Below are positions 11,840 to 24,400 of a stretch of 64,000 bases of DNA, piece after piece (position 1 is the first letter of the stretch; each line of letters starts with the position of its first letter). Source of the DNA: Aquatica leii. Taxonomy: Eukaryota > Arthropoda > Insecta > Coleoptera > Lampyridae. The notes below the pieces were generated by a model. It saw only the letters and a program-made list of their open reading frames with translations, searched no databases and had not been told where the DNA came from. The DNA lies in assembly GCA_035610365.1 (NCBI GenBank), contig CM069433.1, positions 55,108,487 to 55,172,486 of the forward strand. The letters run 5' to 3'. A program made the translations under genes and the position numbers.

Positions 11840-12257
11840 TAAAAATTATTGCTTTGTAGTTTTCTGTTTCGAATCCGGCTCGTTTAATGTCGTCGTCCAA
11901 AATAAATTATAAGCTGGTCTAGGCGAACCAGTTAGTTTTATGAATTTCATCTGCTCCGCTACCACTTTTCTTAGAAATTATTTTTGTGTGTTCTTTATGA
12001 AAGTACGAACGCATAGTTTTAATTTTGTTTAAAATCGCTTTTGAAGTGATCACGTATTTTTCTGCCAATTCACGTACTGCATCGCTTCTTTTATTTATAT
12101 TTTTATAATTAGCATTTTTTGAACGCCACAAACACTCATATTCTTTATATGATTCAATAATTTTTACATTTTTTTCATTATGGCACTCCGTTTCTGCAGA
12201 CATTATTGTTAAAACGCAAGAATGAGGCAATAGATTCCCATCTAGGTCGGGACTCAT
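11840..12257 (-). pseudogene. MADF-domain protein, Harbinger partner gene
   Basis: The minus-strand frame starts at 12257 and stays open to 11919. The MADF pattern is visible: IIESYKEYECLWRSK (residues about 33-47), NYKNINKRSDAVRELAEKY, then IKTMRSYFHKEH and a basic GSGADEIHKTNWFA tail. MADF domains are Myb-like DNA-binding folds. In PIF/Harbinger elements a second gene of this type binds the ends and brings the nuclease into the nucleus. It lies about 320 bp from the nuclease gene in convergent orientation, as is usual. A stop interrupts at the WFA position, and a continuation (LDDDIKRAG) is readable in another frame to about 11850. Either ATG at 12257 or one further in could be the start. 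Confidence 0.7.
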
Positions 12258-12911
12258 TTTCGCCGCCTTGCATTACTGCGTGCGCTCTAAAACAACGCAA
12301 GCAGCAAGCGTCATGCCTTTCTTACGCTATAGCACATGCAACAAGATACATGAAAAAAGGTTATAAAAACAAGTAAACAAATACTAAAAACAAGCTACTG
12401 CGCTAGTTCCTACAAGTCAATCATACTCCGTAAAATTTTAAGGATTTTTTTCCTCAGAGTGAACCTATTGGATTTGAAAGCATTATACTGTGGTTTACGT
12501 ATACGCAGGATACGAAATTAACACTGCGAATCCATTCTTACAAAATGAGAGGTGTTTTGATGTTATAGTCGATTCACGGATGTTATTGCTTTCGTTATAG
12601 AATTTGTGTTGTTTGCTTAAGTTTTGAAATTTTGATTACCTAATGCTAAAGTGCATTTTGCAAAACAACTCGGCAAGTATTTGCCATATACACAACTGTG
12701 CATAATAGCATAATTTTGCTACTAATTACAATTAAATAGATTTAATACATTTAAAAAGTTTTAAACCAGAGATGGAATAATTGCAAAGCAAAAAAGCCTA
12801 TATGTCTATTAATTATGGATTTGAATTCAAAATATTGTTACGTATTTTATTATTAAAACTAAAGTTTATTTTTTCCATTAATTCTTTAACTCTAAATGGG
12901 TTTATTATATT
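12258..12911. other. No gene; likely Harbinger end plus AT-rich DNA
   Basis: GC-richer sequence with repeated GCAAGCA at 12290-12315 may be near the element terminus. I could not match it into a clean terminal inverted repeat with the left side near 9640. Confidence 0.4.
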
Positions 12912-13251
12912 ATATTATTTGTTTTTTATTTTTTATAAATTCTCAAAACCTGGTTGCAAGGCATTTTATATAGGACAAACAGGTGGAAAGTTTTCTATTA
13001 GAATTGCTGAACATCTATCTTGCATTAAAAATCATAACGTTTCATTTAAATCATCATTTGCTAATCATATACTAAATTCTCATCATTCATTCAATTCTAA
13101 AAAAGATTTTGAAATTTTACACATTTGTAATAAAGATTTGAGACTAAATTTTTTAGAAATAAAAGAAATTATTAAAAATTACAATTCCAATCGTGAATTA
13201 TCCCTAAACAAAGTTGTTACCTTTAATAATAATTTACTTTTTTTTAATTAG
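12781..13251 (+). pseudogene. GIY-YIG endonuclease domain of Penelope-like element
   Basis: A 156-codon open frame contains, from about residue 57, a GIY-YIG nuclease: KPGCKAFYIGQTGG (the YIG-containing strand), then RIAEH, SSFANHILNSHH and a Glu-containing LNFLEIKEII helix, ending RELSLN. This matches the C-terminal domain of Penelope-like polyproteins, which nicks target DNA. The first ~50 codons are hydrophobic, AT-rich and probably not part of the original protein, because the element begins near 12912. The initial methionine is therefore not a believable natural start. The nuclease stretch itself has no stop. Confidence 0.8.
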
Positions 13252-13690
13252 CTTTTGTTTGATTATTTCCACTATTATATTATTTTGTTGTATCCTAGGA
13301 TTTTTTATTATTAAGCTAATTTTGTGTTGTTTAAATTTTGAAATTTGTCAAACTTCAAATATTTAATTTATATTTAATTTGATTAATATATGTTGGTAAG
13401 TTTATTTATTTTTATAAATTTTTGATTTTTTAATTTATATTATTTTTCAGATTTCTATAATTATTATTTTTTAAAGTTTATGTAATATTTGAAGTTTGAT
13501 TTTTCAATTCTAATGTAGTAAGTTTATATTTAAATAAGATTCGATTTTATATTTTTTATTTTATAGTTTACGTCTGAAGATGACAATTAGTCGAAACATG
13601 TAGCGTTTACTAAAATATTAAAAATAAAAAATTAAAATAAAATAATGGGAAGGTTTTGAGAATTTATAAAAAATAAAAAACAAATAATAT
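12912..13690 (+). mobile_element. Penelope-like element fragment with inverted ends
   Basis: A 5'-truncated Penelope-like copy contains the C-terminal GIY-YIG endonuclease region, a 3' tail with a hammerhead-like motif, and a 40-bp perfect inverted repeat: 12912-12951 matches the reverse complement of 13651-13690. Penelope-like elements often carry an inverted extension of their own sequence after 5' truncation. The reverse transcriptase part is absent. The right arm runs directly into an LTR-like repeat starting near 13687. Confidence 0.75.
13561..13615 (+). ncRNA. Hammerhead ribozyme-like motif (copy 1)
   Basis: The core reads CUGAAGA at 13574-13580, a short stem II (GAC 13582-13584 with GUC 13590-13592, 5-nt loop), GAAA at 13593-13596, a CAUGU stretch and a possible cleavage site after A13602. 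Flanks can form stem I: ACGU 13570-13573 with GCGU 13603-13606, a UU/UU internal loop, then AGU 13565-13567 with ACU 13609-13611. Stem III would be a very short ACAUGU palindrome, as in hammerheads thought to work as dimers. One extra U (13581) between the core and stem II departs from the consensus. It lies about 320 bp after the GIY-YIG stop of a Penelope-like element, a class reported to carry hammerheads. Confidence 0.55.
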
Positions 13691-14130
13691 TATTAAAACT
13701 ATCTAATTTATTTATACTACAATTATATACACGTTTATAGCTAACCGAATTAATTTAATCTAAGGATATTTAATAAAAACACTACACTAATTTATATAAC
13801 TTACACGAAGGTAAGATAAAGTCCGCGGATAGCTTCACACACTTGTTTACACTAAAGTCACGTACAAGATTATACTCCGTATATTTATCTCCACACACGC
13901 GCTAATTACTTATTTATTCAAACTTGACTAACCTTCTTAACACTGCAGTCTTCACATTACGAGAATAACTGACCTACGATTTGTTTGTACCGTATTTATA
14001 CGTTTCTGCAAACATTCTAGAAGCCTCTACATTCTGTCATGAACGTTCTAGAAAATGGATAAAACTTCAAGAAGGCTCTTGAATTTGAGATTGTTTTACT
14101 ATTTTAAAAGTAAGTAGGATTCAAAATTAA
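13687..14130 (-). repeat. Decayed LTR-like repeat, copy 1
   Basis: This is similar along its length to 34898-35398 in the same orientation. Shared blocks include GTCCGCGGATA (13822), CACGCGCTAA, AACTGACCTACGATTTGT and AGAAGGCTCTTGAATTT. It lacks the first ~15 bases and the last part of the other copy. The other copy has TG...CA ends when read on the minus strand, so the strand here is inferred from it. No coding sequence is attached. Confidence 0.65.
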
Positions 14131-16574
14131 TAACTGATTACAGGCAAGGCTTTGTAACGCTGTTTCATTACCTATTGATGGTGTAGAGCGTGTTTTTATA
14201 ACTATTCGTGTTGATAAATAAGAAATTAAGAACGTTTCAGAACATCCTAAACCAAGTGAAAGTCAAAAAGTTGCGTTACGAGTTCTTAATTATTTTTTAT
14301 GTCTATTGATTCTAGTGGAGTGCTTTTCTTATTATAATAGACAAATCTAACATTTTATAATTTGTTTATAAATCAAGTGGAATAATTCTTATTAGCATTG
14401 ATAAAATTAAAGTACAATTTATAATTATACAAAGACGTTATTTTTTGGTTTTGTATCTTTCATTGTACACGAAAAAAAAGGTTATGCGGAATTGATATGT
14501 ATCATGCAAAAGGCTGTTGGTTTTGAGTCAAGCCGATGTACGCTTGAATTAAACTTCTATTTTATTAGATTGTCGCTGTAATTGCATTGCAATAAGAGAT
14601 TTAGTTTAAATTTTAGTACATTTACGTTGAATGTTATTTGAACGTGGATCAATTTTAGAAAAAAAGCAAATGCTTTAAATATGAAATCGTAATGATTAAA
14701 TTCAGTATAATATTTCTCTCCGTGTAATTTTATTGCGTAACTTCTATTAGAAAAATTAACTTCTTTTTATTTTTAGACGTAACACTTTCAAACCAAGTGG
14801 GTATATTTTTAAGAAAGTGACAATTACATTCATAAACAGTCAGAAGAACAAGATTCGATTCTATAATAAGATTTTTATTGAGAAATACCTAAACATTCGT
14901 TACTACACATTTTCGTTAATTAACGCTAAATTAGATTTTATCACTTTGTATCAATATACTAAAATCAAATAATATCACTATTTGTAAGTCAAGAGAAAGT
15001 TCGTATTCAATCTTATTGAATTCTAAACATACCGAACCATCTGATAATGCAATAATAAATTTATTAGTAATTAATAAATGCCCGATAAAGATAAAAAATT
15101 GGTTCCGTATTACCTTAAAATCGTTAGTAGATTGAATAATCAAACTACATTAACGATTCTGTCACGATTATGTAATTGCGTTTTTGCATAATATCTAGAA
15201 CTAAATTTTGAAAGAATTAAATACCTGTCTGAGAGAATTAAGGGAGACAACAATAAATTACCTTGAGGCGATAATTAAGAATGTATAAACATTAATTGCG
15301 GTCTTAAAGTATTTTACATCAAAGCGATGTAGACAAATTCCTGTCAGATACTCTAACAAGTTTTTTTTTGTATTTTTTTCCCAATATATAAACGTAGTTT
15401 AGACGTGACTTACTTTAACATAAATTTCAAATCGATTGCCTTTTACAAAAAAATGTATTCCACATTTGTAAAAAGAAGAAGGTAAAAAGTGACAAACGCC
15501 AATAATATTTAGGCTAAAATTTTACTGTATAATTTGTTTCTTTAGTCTTTTGTTATTTCAGTGCTTCTACGTTTTAACGTTTGTGTTATATAAAAATTAT
15601 CTTATCAAACATTAATTGTATTTAACAAAGTTTTGGTTGTTGTTTACTTTTTACATAATTTGCACATTAATTATTACTTATAACACAGTTACAAACATGA
15701 TTCTTTTTGTTGTGCATATTTTTTGATAATATTAATGTAACAAATCCATATAGGTTATACATACGTTGGCATTGAAGTTTTTTGTCTTCTAAAATGTTTA
15801 GTGCGGAAAATAAATTATCCGTACACTTTTTTGTTATTCATTTGCACGTTATAGGTTACACTGTTGAATTACTTATTACTGATTCAATAAATTAGACGCC
15901 GTGTAGTCATCTACAAAAAATTGCAAACAGGAACTAACTTCAGTCAGACTAAATTTGCATTAACGCAAACTGATGACTAGTAGAAATTTGATGAAATCTG
16001 TATCATATGTAAAACTAATAATACAATATTACAAGTGTGGTGGAAAAGTTTTAATGACTGCTGATTTTTCCTTTAAAGATTTGGTCTAAAATAAGATATT
16101 TCCAATGAAAGCTTTCAGGCAGGTCCTGACTATCTAAACAAACGGAAATTAACTGTCCATTGTAACTACGCGGTAAATGGTGCGTAAATGCTATAAAATT
16201 CTTAAAACGTATTGATCTATTGTGTTAATTATTAGTTTCTTTAATTTTCCATCATCTACAAAATGAATTGTTAATAAAATAATTAAAGCAGATAATAATG
16301 ATTATTTTTTAGTTATTACTGACCCAGCTTAACAAAATGTATTTTGTGTACACGATCACGTTTATCTTTGGTTGTAACCAAAACAAGACTTCACATAAAT
16401 AAATGCAAAATTCAGTTTTCTTAGAAGTGCGTTTGACAATCTGCTTTATTTTTGCGTTGATTTTTTTCACGGATTTTTTTCACTTTATGCTAAGTGATTC
16501 GTGTAAATGCTCGCACTTCATAATATTTGATTTAAATTTTCTCTTTATTAGAGCGTAATAATTATAACCTCCAC
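14131..16574. other. AT-rich DNA, no gene recognised
   Basis: Only short open frames without recognisable motifs are present, and no clear repeat pair was seen. Confidence 0.5.
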
Positions 16575-16825
16575 ACCACACGTACATTGTGTTTTGAGCG
16601 ATATCCTAATAGACTTAAAGAACCTGAAGATGTTTTTTCTTCCTACAAAAGGCGTAGTCGAGAAAAACTATTATTATCAGTAGTGGAAGAAGAATACATT
16701 TTTTCAATTAATTGCAAATTGTAGAAGATCGGTCACAAAGTAGTACTAGAAAAATTGCTCACGAAGTTAACGTGTCCCATAGTACAGTGCATAAAGTTTT
16801 AAGGAATTATTCTTTGCACCCTACC
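16575..16825 (+). pseudogene. Mariner/IS630-type helix-turn-helix fragment
   Basis: Two pieces in different frames can be read on the plus strand: CFERYPNRLKEPEDVF (about 16590-16640), resembling the N-terminal helix-turn-helix found in insect mariner-like proteins, and VEDRSQSSTRKIAHEV then SHSTVHKVLRNYSLHP (about 16720-16823), the second helix-turn-helix of the same proteins. A frameshift and stop near 16725 lie between them. The catalytic domain is absent: the sequence switches at about 16826 to a minus-strand pogo-like fragment. The piece is too short to place in a precise subfamily. Confidence 0.6.
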
Positions 16826-17215
16826 ATGTTCAACGAGTTCGAAGCTGGTGGCGGCTCCAACTTGGCGTTTCCCTTTTAGCCTTCTCAACGCTATAGATTT
16901 TATTCCCGGTTATTCTTTTCTCATCCACCAAGATTTACAAAAGAGTAAACAATTTTGGTTTGTTTCTCGGTAAACTCTTTTAGTCTTTGTATGGTGTTCG
17001 CGTAATGTCAGCTTTTTTTGTCTAGCCATAAATCTATAATACCAAGCTTTTTCTGACAGTTTTTTATCTATAATTAAATTATGTATGCCATTGTGTTTTT
17101 CTGTTACATCAATAGATAATCTTCTAACGATTTTAATGCTGAGATCAAACATCCTCTCTCCGAGCTTAAAAATATAATCAGCAAGCTCCTCTTTCATATC
17201 AAAGAACACAGGTCA
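16826..17215 (-). pseudogene. pogo/Tigger-like transposase fragment
   Basis: The minus-strand frame 17209-16910 reads EELADYIFKLGERMF, RRLSIDV, NGIHNL and KLSEKAWYYRFM, the CENP-B/Tigger type DNA-binding region. Upstream bases on the plus side (16840-16900) encode LKGKRQVGAATS, the segment just after the first catalytic Asp. The YNVDE block between them is deleted. It is clearly homologous to the longer copy at 19560-20212, for example in the shared CGGCTCCAACTTGGCGTTT stretch. Catalytic domains are missing. Confidence 0.7.
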
Positions 17216-18856
17216 CAAGAAGCTTATTTGGACCCTGACAACAAAGTAACTTTCATTGGCGGTTTTCTATTAATGTTTGGGAGGGTATTTTAAGAAATAG
17301 TTTAATCGGACAGTTTAGTAGCCAAAAATTACAGAAATACTTGTTTTGCATATTTATTTTATACTTGCTGTGTTTTTCATTAGTTGAAGTAGAACTGAAT
17401 TACTAACATTAGCTAGATTTAACCATCTGTTAATACGTTATCTTTTAGGTATTATCTAGTTTACTTCAAAAGAATTTACAGAATAACAACTTGATTTTAC
17501 CACAGTAGTTTAACTACGTCTTATCCGATAACATTCTTTTGTATTTACCTTTATTTTTGTTGTCAGCAAATCGCTGAGAAAAAATTTGCACTTCTTAGAA
17601 TAGTTTATTTATATTTGCGGTGTCAACAACCTTAGGAGTCTTAATTAATGCAACACATCCGTAATTTAGGATTTATTTGGCTAAAACTTTTGATTTTTTT
17701 AAATGTATTAATGCAACTTTTATTTTGACATTTTTCTCTTATATTTATACTGCTAAATACCTGCTAAAACAACAACCCGTTAATCAGATACACTCTGTAT
17801 AATATATGATATATTATACAGAGTGTATATTAAGAAAACAAAGATATAGAACATACTTTGCAGAACTTCATTTAAGTAATTCATTACTTTGATACGAACA
17901 AACATCCCTATTATATAAGTATCTTAAGATTTAAATATATACTAACAGACACATTTACCATTTTAGAGCAACATATTGCTCTCCAAATATACTGATTTTT
18001 ATTTGTTTATTCATAATTGGCTATAGTTTTTTTATTTTTTTTAAGATTAAATGTTAATTTTAACGTTTATAAAAAAGACTCTAAAATTACTACGGACAAG
18101 TAAAATCTGTCACTTATCGACATTCGTTCCGATCATAGAATCCGGACGGTTAAAATGATCAAATGAACAACTTTTTATAAGTTATTAATTTTATTACTAC
18201 TATAATAATTGTGCATCAAAGTATTTTTATAAAACAAAACATATTCTGAGTCAACTAAACCAAGAAATTTTTACGAAGCATAATAATAAGTTTAAGGTGA
18301 TGTGAAGCAACTGCGACCCAAAAATAACAAAAATATTAAAATAATTACAGTTCGCTAATTTTAAATAATTTTTATCTAAAAAGTTATTTATTTGTTTTAA
18401 CATTATTTAGCCATTACAAAAAACATTTTATAAAGAAATATTGCATTTCGTAGAAAATTAATTTTTTTAATTATAATTAATTTTGTCACAAAGTTTTTTA
18501 CTATTTTAAATACTTAAATTGCATTCGTACATAATATTACCTATTGTATGCATAACTTTTTAGACGAATACTTTCCTTTATACTTTCCTTTGTATGAATT
18601 AGTTTCTGCGTTTTCATATAAATCTAACATTCATGTGAATGGGTTCAATTTTGGATGTTGGTCGTACCGTGTAAGAGTAGGTAGGGGACTTTTAATTTTT
18701 GCCTGGACTATGTAATGGTATTTCAAGTTGCTTATTGTATTTGTTTTATACATTATCATCTTTAGCAAGTTCCATAAAAATTTCATATCTTTGATGGTAT
18801 TTTGGAATTTACCACAGTTTTTTTCCCTAAACTCTTCAAACGGTCCAATTTCTAAG
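17216..18856. other. AT-rich DNA with a perfect palindrome at 17788-17828
   Basis: No gene is recognised. A perfect palindrome with 20-bp arms around one base (17808) lies at 17788-17828, with ATACACTCTGTATA as the outer arm. Short frames near 18631-18879 have no recognisable motif. Confidence 0.6.
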
Positions 18857-21480
18857 ACTAGTCTGATAAATTGGACCACTTGGTCTCTTAAATTGGACTA
18901 CAAGTGATAGTTAACAATAGCAGTTGGTACTGCTTCGATATGCCTGGAAAATATAGTTCTTGATTGTGTAGTAATGGATTATACGACTGCTAACGCGAGG
19001 AAACAAATTTTTATTCTTAAAGCAAAGGACAACTACAAAATGAAAATCCAAGAAAAGGAATCAAGTTAACGTATGTCCAAATTGTCAAAATTAGCTTCAA
19101 ATATGAATATTGAATTCTGTCGTTTGGTACCGACAAGTGTGAGTGGCTTCAGCACCATTTCAATGTCTTCATTAGCGACAGGAAAAGGTTGTATTGCCGT
19201 AGAAAAAACAAATCCACTCCTATGTTTTAAAGACTTTTTTAAGTAAATGACCGAGCAATCGGATGAACCTTCTTTTGGGGTTTCCACTTGGGCAACATAA
19301 TAATTTTTTTTATTTTTTTGTTTTTCAATGCTACTAATAAAAAATCATTCTTCTGTAGTTCCTCAACATTTACATCTTTTTCTAAAGGTAGCTGCTCTGC
19401 CTCAATAAAGTCTTCCCTTCCAGACGAGTCTGCCAACGAGCTCATATTTCTTAGTTCGTTTATTGTCGCTGCTGCTGGATATCTCATAATCTACCATTTT
19501 CTCCTTTTTTTATCTGGCGTATCTTTTCTTTTCAAAGCTTGTCTCTTTTTGGATTCTAAGTGAGCTTTGTATGGAGTAGTAGTAATTATTGTGGCATCTT
19601 GATTGCGAACAGGTTTTGTGATTCAACAAGAACCAGCTTCGAGTTCTTGCGACTGTTTTTTCTTTTAAAAATTATTATCGGTGGAATATGGTTCGCGGAA
19701 GCGCTGCTGCAGCAAAGAATTGTGGTGTTCACACCCCTTTTGTCGCTGGTGACGGCTCCAACTTGGCGTTTTTATTTTATCCCAATAACTTTAGAAGGCT
19801 TTTTTAAACCGTTGTAAACCCTGACTCGTCTACGTTGTAGATTTTACTACTGGTTATTCTTTTATCATCCACCAAAGAGTAAAAAACTTAGTCTCTCGTT
19901 CCTCGGTAAACCCTCTTATTCTTTGCATGAAGGTAGCTTCGAGTTGACGTGGTGTCAGCTTTTTTATCGCGCCGTAAATCCATAATACCAAGCTTTTCTA
20001 CCAGATTCTTATCTATGTTGAAATTATGTGTGAAACCGTGTTTTTATACTATATCAAAATCTAATATTCTAACATCTTTAATGCTGAGGCTAAACATCCT
20101 ATCTGAACTGAAGAATATGATCAGCAACATCCTTTTGCATATCATCAGAGAGCACAGGTATTCTTCCAAGAGCTTTGCATTTGCTCTTCTGATTTTTTTT
20201 AATGTTTTTTAATGGTAGCTTTTGGTACTTTATATTGACAGGACGCGGCGTTAAACCCAAACCTTTTCTCTAATACAACCTGTTACACTGGTTCTCGTGT
20301 AACCAAAAAAATAAGCAACAACTAAGACAGTTGTCCTGGAGAGGGAGTCGCAGGTTTCGTGATGCAAAATTATAAATTAAATCTAAAAAGGCGCCAAAAC
20401 GATGAAAGACTAAGTTAGGGAGATATCGTCTAACTCTACCCGTAGCTCAAAAAGAACAAATAACACGACAGAAGTAATAACACAGAATATATATTTTTTT
20501 GTCACAGACAATAATTCCAAAGAGGACGAAGAAGGTACATAAATATAATAACGTAAATTTTCCAAACGCTAATACATGGGTCGAACCAAATATAAGTTGC
20601 GCCCTATACTGGGAAACACGTCGTACAGTAAACTGACCTATTCGTTCTAAACTTTTTTTTCTAAACTAAAGACTTAAGAGACTCAAAGCGCACTGCATAC
20701 GATTTTGTGTTTTAAAGGTTTCCAACTCCTTGACGGTGTGTAAGTTAGAGTAACCTGACGTCATGGAAATGTTTCCCCAAATATGCCACCTGTTCATTAT
20801 CTTCACCAATAAAGAAGGCGTGTGAGGGACGCCAGACTAAGCTTCCACTAAGTAGCCACAAAATTCATTTGCATATTCACGTGGAATCGCGTGAAATAAC
20901 TTAAGGGTGAAAACCTTGTTGGGCGTATCGGTCTGAGTAGCACAAAACGTTACCGGAAAGTGAATAAAATGCGCTTATAGAATTTGACAGCGTTAACGAA
21001 AGGTGGGCGTGTCGAAGACAATTTTTATACTCGAAAAATTTTAACCTACCAACTTTTTAACATAACAAGCCGGTATTATCAGTTCCAATTGCTCCTGTGT
21101 CTACTTTTCGTAATTTTCCCTTTTAGACATCAATTTAACCAATTGTGCAATAATTTAGGTTACGTTATTTATCACTTTTTGTATAAACTTTATCAGATTA
21201 TATTCTATGTCAAATTAACGTCCCTTAAATGACAAACATACCCAACAAAAAAAACGAACTAACCTTAGCAATAGCCGTCCAACTGAGCAATTACACTTTT
21301 ACAACAAAACGCGTGTAAACTAAAAAGCGCCAAAACTATGCGTTAACGATGCCGCAGCTATCAAACATTGCGTCGGTAAAATTTCTACATTTATTTCACT
21401 ATATCGACACATGATAGAGTCTCAGTCATTTACAATCGATGTGGTCTAATTTATCAAGCCGTCCAATTTACCGGACCCTC
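18857..21480 (-). mobile_element. pogo/Tigger-like DNA transposon, internally deleted
   Basis: A minus-strand transposase relic is flanked by similar inverted ends. The left end at 18861-18905 (GTCTGATAAATTGGACC, then TTAAATTGGAC) matches the reverse complement of the right end at 21441-21477 (GTCCGGTAAATTGGACGG, then TAAATTAGACC). Exact outer ends and the TA duplication are not resolved. The region between the transposase N-terminus (about 20260) and the right end is noncoding. Confidence 0.6.
19066..20260 (-). pseudogene. pogo/Tigger-like transposase, catalytic centre deleted
   Basis: Reading right to left: a DNA-binding N-terminus (SLSIKDVRILDF near 20080; DKNLVEKLGIMDL near 20000), a linker, then KIYNVDESGFTTV near 19840 with the first catalytic Asp, CCSSASANHIPPIIIFKR near 19690, then an abrupt jump to the C-terminal tail. 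The block that should carry the second and third acids is missing. The tail contains KNDFLLVALKNKK (about 19330) and ends NEDIEMVLKPLTLVGTKRQ... and FDNLDIR near 19070, a C-terminal domain shared by insect pogo/jerky-like proteins and also visible in the element at 4932-6460. Many stops and frameshifts occur. Confidence 0.75.
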
Positions 21481-24400
21481 CTCTACAGTGCAAAAAATAA
21501 ATTATAATTTAATCACTTATTTTTATATTGTTTTAAAATTATATTATTGATAGATGATAACAGACAAAAATGTAAATGAAAGTGGGAAAGTGATGTCACA
21601 GAATACAAATGTAATTTGGAATACAGCTTACACCAGGCACAACGAAATATGGCGCTTCTAGAATATAAGATATGAAGTCTTAGTTCCCAGTAAATATAAA
21701 CTCAACACTCAAAAATATTATCTTAAAGATGACTAATAAATACTGAAGGTCGAAATGTGATTGGTCATGACTGGAAAAACTTAGATTACTTTACAAACAT
21801 ACAGAGGTTTACTATTATTAGTCGGTGTTTATAAATCTTATAGTATATATCTACTAAGAAGTTGTATAATGCAGATACAAGCGGGTCTGTTTTTTGTGCG
21901 AAAATATCTTTGAAGCAATTTTACTGTCCCCACGTCTGTTAAGGCAAAACCCGGAAGTAGTTATTAAACTTTTTTCTCTCTTGTGTTATTAAAAGCTCTC
22001 AAAAAATTGCTTAGTTAACACGGTTCATCGACAAGTACTGCTACTAGGAGATATTCTTCCTGTCTCTCTTATATGTACTTAATTTTTTTCTTATCAAACA
22101 AAATTTGTTATTTGCCTTGTTCTGTTTAATATGTTTCTTTGTAATTTATTGAAGTGAAACTTCTTTAGCGAAGATAAATCTAAAATTTTGGTAAGTTGCA
22201 TCGTAACGAAAAAGAAAGCAGCACAATCGCAGCAAACTATATTTTTTTATTTACATGAGCTATTCTAGCCTTTAATTTCGCTATGACTAGCTATGTACGT
22301 GCTTGTTAAGTGTTGTTTTGAAATTTTTTAAAATTTTCAATTAATTTAATTGCTGAGTGAAACATTTTACTTTCTGATCAATAATTAAAAATAACAGAAA
22401 TTAATTAGTAAAAAAGTTTCACTTCTTCCGTGAGCTTATGTGAGTGAGGCTCACTTGTTTAATTTTGTTATTCTCATTTTTTTTTCTATTTTCTATAATA
22501 CTTTAAGAAACGTTTTAGTTTTGCTATTGGATGTTTTTTAGGTGTTTCTAAAAGTGGCACTTTTTTCTTCGAAAATAAATAAAATAGAAAAAAAATAGTT
22601 TTCTATACGCTAGGACTCCAGTTTAACAAAGTTGCTATTCTAATCACTAATCTATGAAATAAATAATTTGAAGTATTTAAGCATTTCTTATAAACAAACT
22701 TCACATAATTTACATATACAATATTATGTACAACTTAACAATTGTTTGTTCGAAATACAGCTACAACCATTGAAATCAGCAATGCGCATTAAATGCTATA
22801 GATTTACTCACCCATTAACATTAATTACAACAGCATTTGAATATCCCTGAAGCATGTAAATTACAAAAGAGGCCTTGACGATATATGTAATCTTAAATAA
22901 GATTTGAATTTGCTTTTAAACTTTGTTGTTGTTATGGTAAATACCAAATTCCTAGCATCCAAACACTGAAATGGTGCTGCATTATTTTTAATTAAATTAT
23001 TGTACAATAGTCTTATTAGTTATTACTGATAATTAGTTTTTTAGTTTGATAAAAATCTTTGACCTAAACTTATGTTATAAGATACATAACACTTTTCTTT
23101 GTTTCAATAATACATTTAAGGATCTACGTACTTTATAAATTAAAAAACGCGATCTTATTACTATTGCCAAAAAAATTCTTAACATAAAACAATTAATTTA
23201 CAATATTGATAAATTTATTGTGTTAGCGATAATTTCCTCTAGATTTAATATGTTAAGAAACTAATTGTCTACCATATAATTTATTAATATTTAATTAAGC
23301 CACGCGCGTGTTACAAACTTCTATATTAACATTTAAACTTGATGTACAGTTACGATTTTGATTTTAATGTTACGAATAACAGAGTTTTAATTTTACTTTT
23401 AATGATTTAATATACTTTTGGTTATAGTTTTACGTAACATCTACACAGTATTTTGTCTACAAAGATGAAAACAAAATAGTACCAAATGTACTAAATTGAA
23501 ATTTTTGAGTACCAACTGAAAACCTGCTAAAACTAGACAAACTAGTAAACATATATAATCTTTTGAAACACGATTTAACATTAAGACAATTGCAACAAAT
23601 AGAAAAAACCCGAATAGTACACGTAACCACTAAGTATTGCTGTAAAGAAAAGTACACAGAAAACTAAAGAAAGAAAGATTAATGATCTAATTTTATTCAA
23701 CACATTATTTAGCATAAATATGAATAAAATAATAAACCAGTTCTTTGCTAAACGTACAGGAAATAAAATAGAAAATATTTACTTTCACATTGTATCAAAT
23801 TTGTGTAGATACAGACACCTTGTAAAAGTTCTCAAAAAGTATTAAAATTAAAGTTTACGTTTAAAAAAGAAACATAAATAAAAATTACACAGTCTTGTTT
23901 AAGAAAATATGTACATTATGAAATGCTGTTAACAGTAAATTAATAAAATATATTCTCAAAATTAGTGCTGTTATCTATTTAACTTAGAAACACAAATAAT
24001 GATAATTAATTATGCTAACTACTACTAAAAACGAAGTTGAATTATAAATGTAAGTTATATTACATGTTGCACTTAAAATGAACAAATGGTAACAAAGTGT
24101 TACTAAAAGTTCAGTTAACTTTAAATGACGCCCAAGATGCTATTCACGTCTAATACAAAGATTTAGAAAGTCTTGTAGCTGTAAAACATTCAATAATTCT
24201 TATTTTTTACGTTACATTACAAATTCAAAGTTTGTGTTATTCAATATTCTTTTGTAAATTATTGTTTTGATTTAATTTTTTATTTATAGGGTGTCAATAA
24301 TGAGCAAACTGACATTAAACTTATATAAACGTAAAATATATCTCAAATTAAAATAGAACTTTTTAAAGGTATATTTTTGCATAATTAGTTTTGTTTAATA

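Noticed and set aside
22425-22460. GTGAGC...GCTCAC hairpin
   Set aside because: A 6-bp stem is expected by chance in a window of this size.
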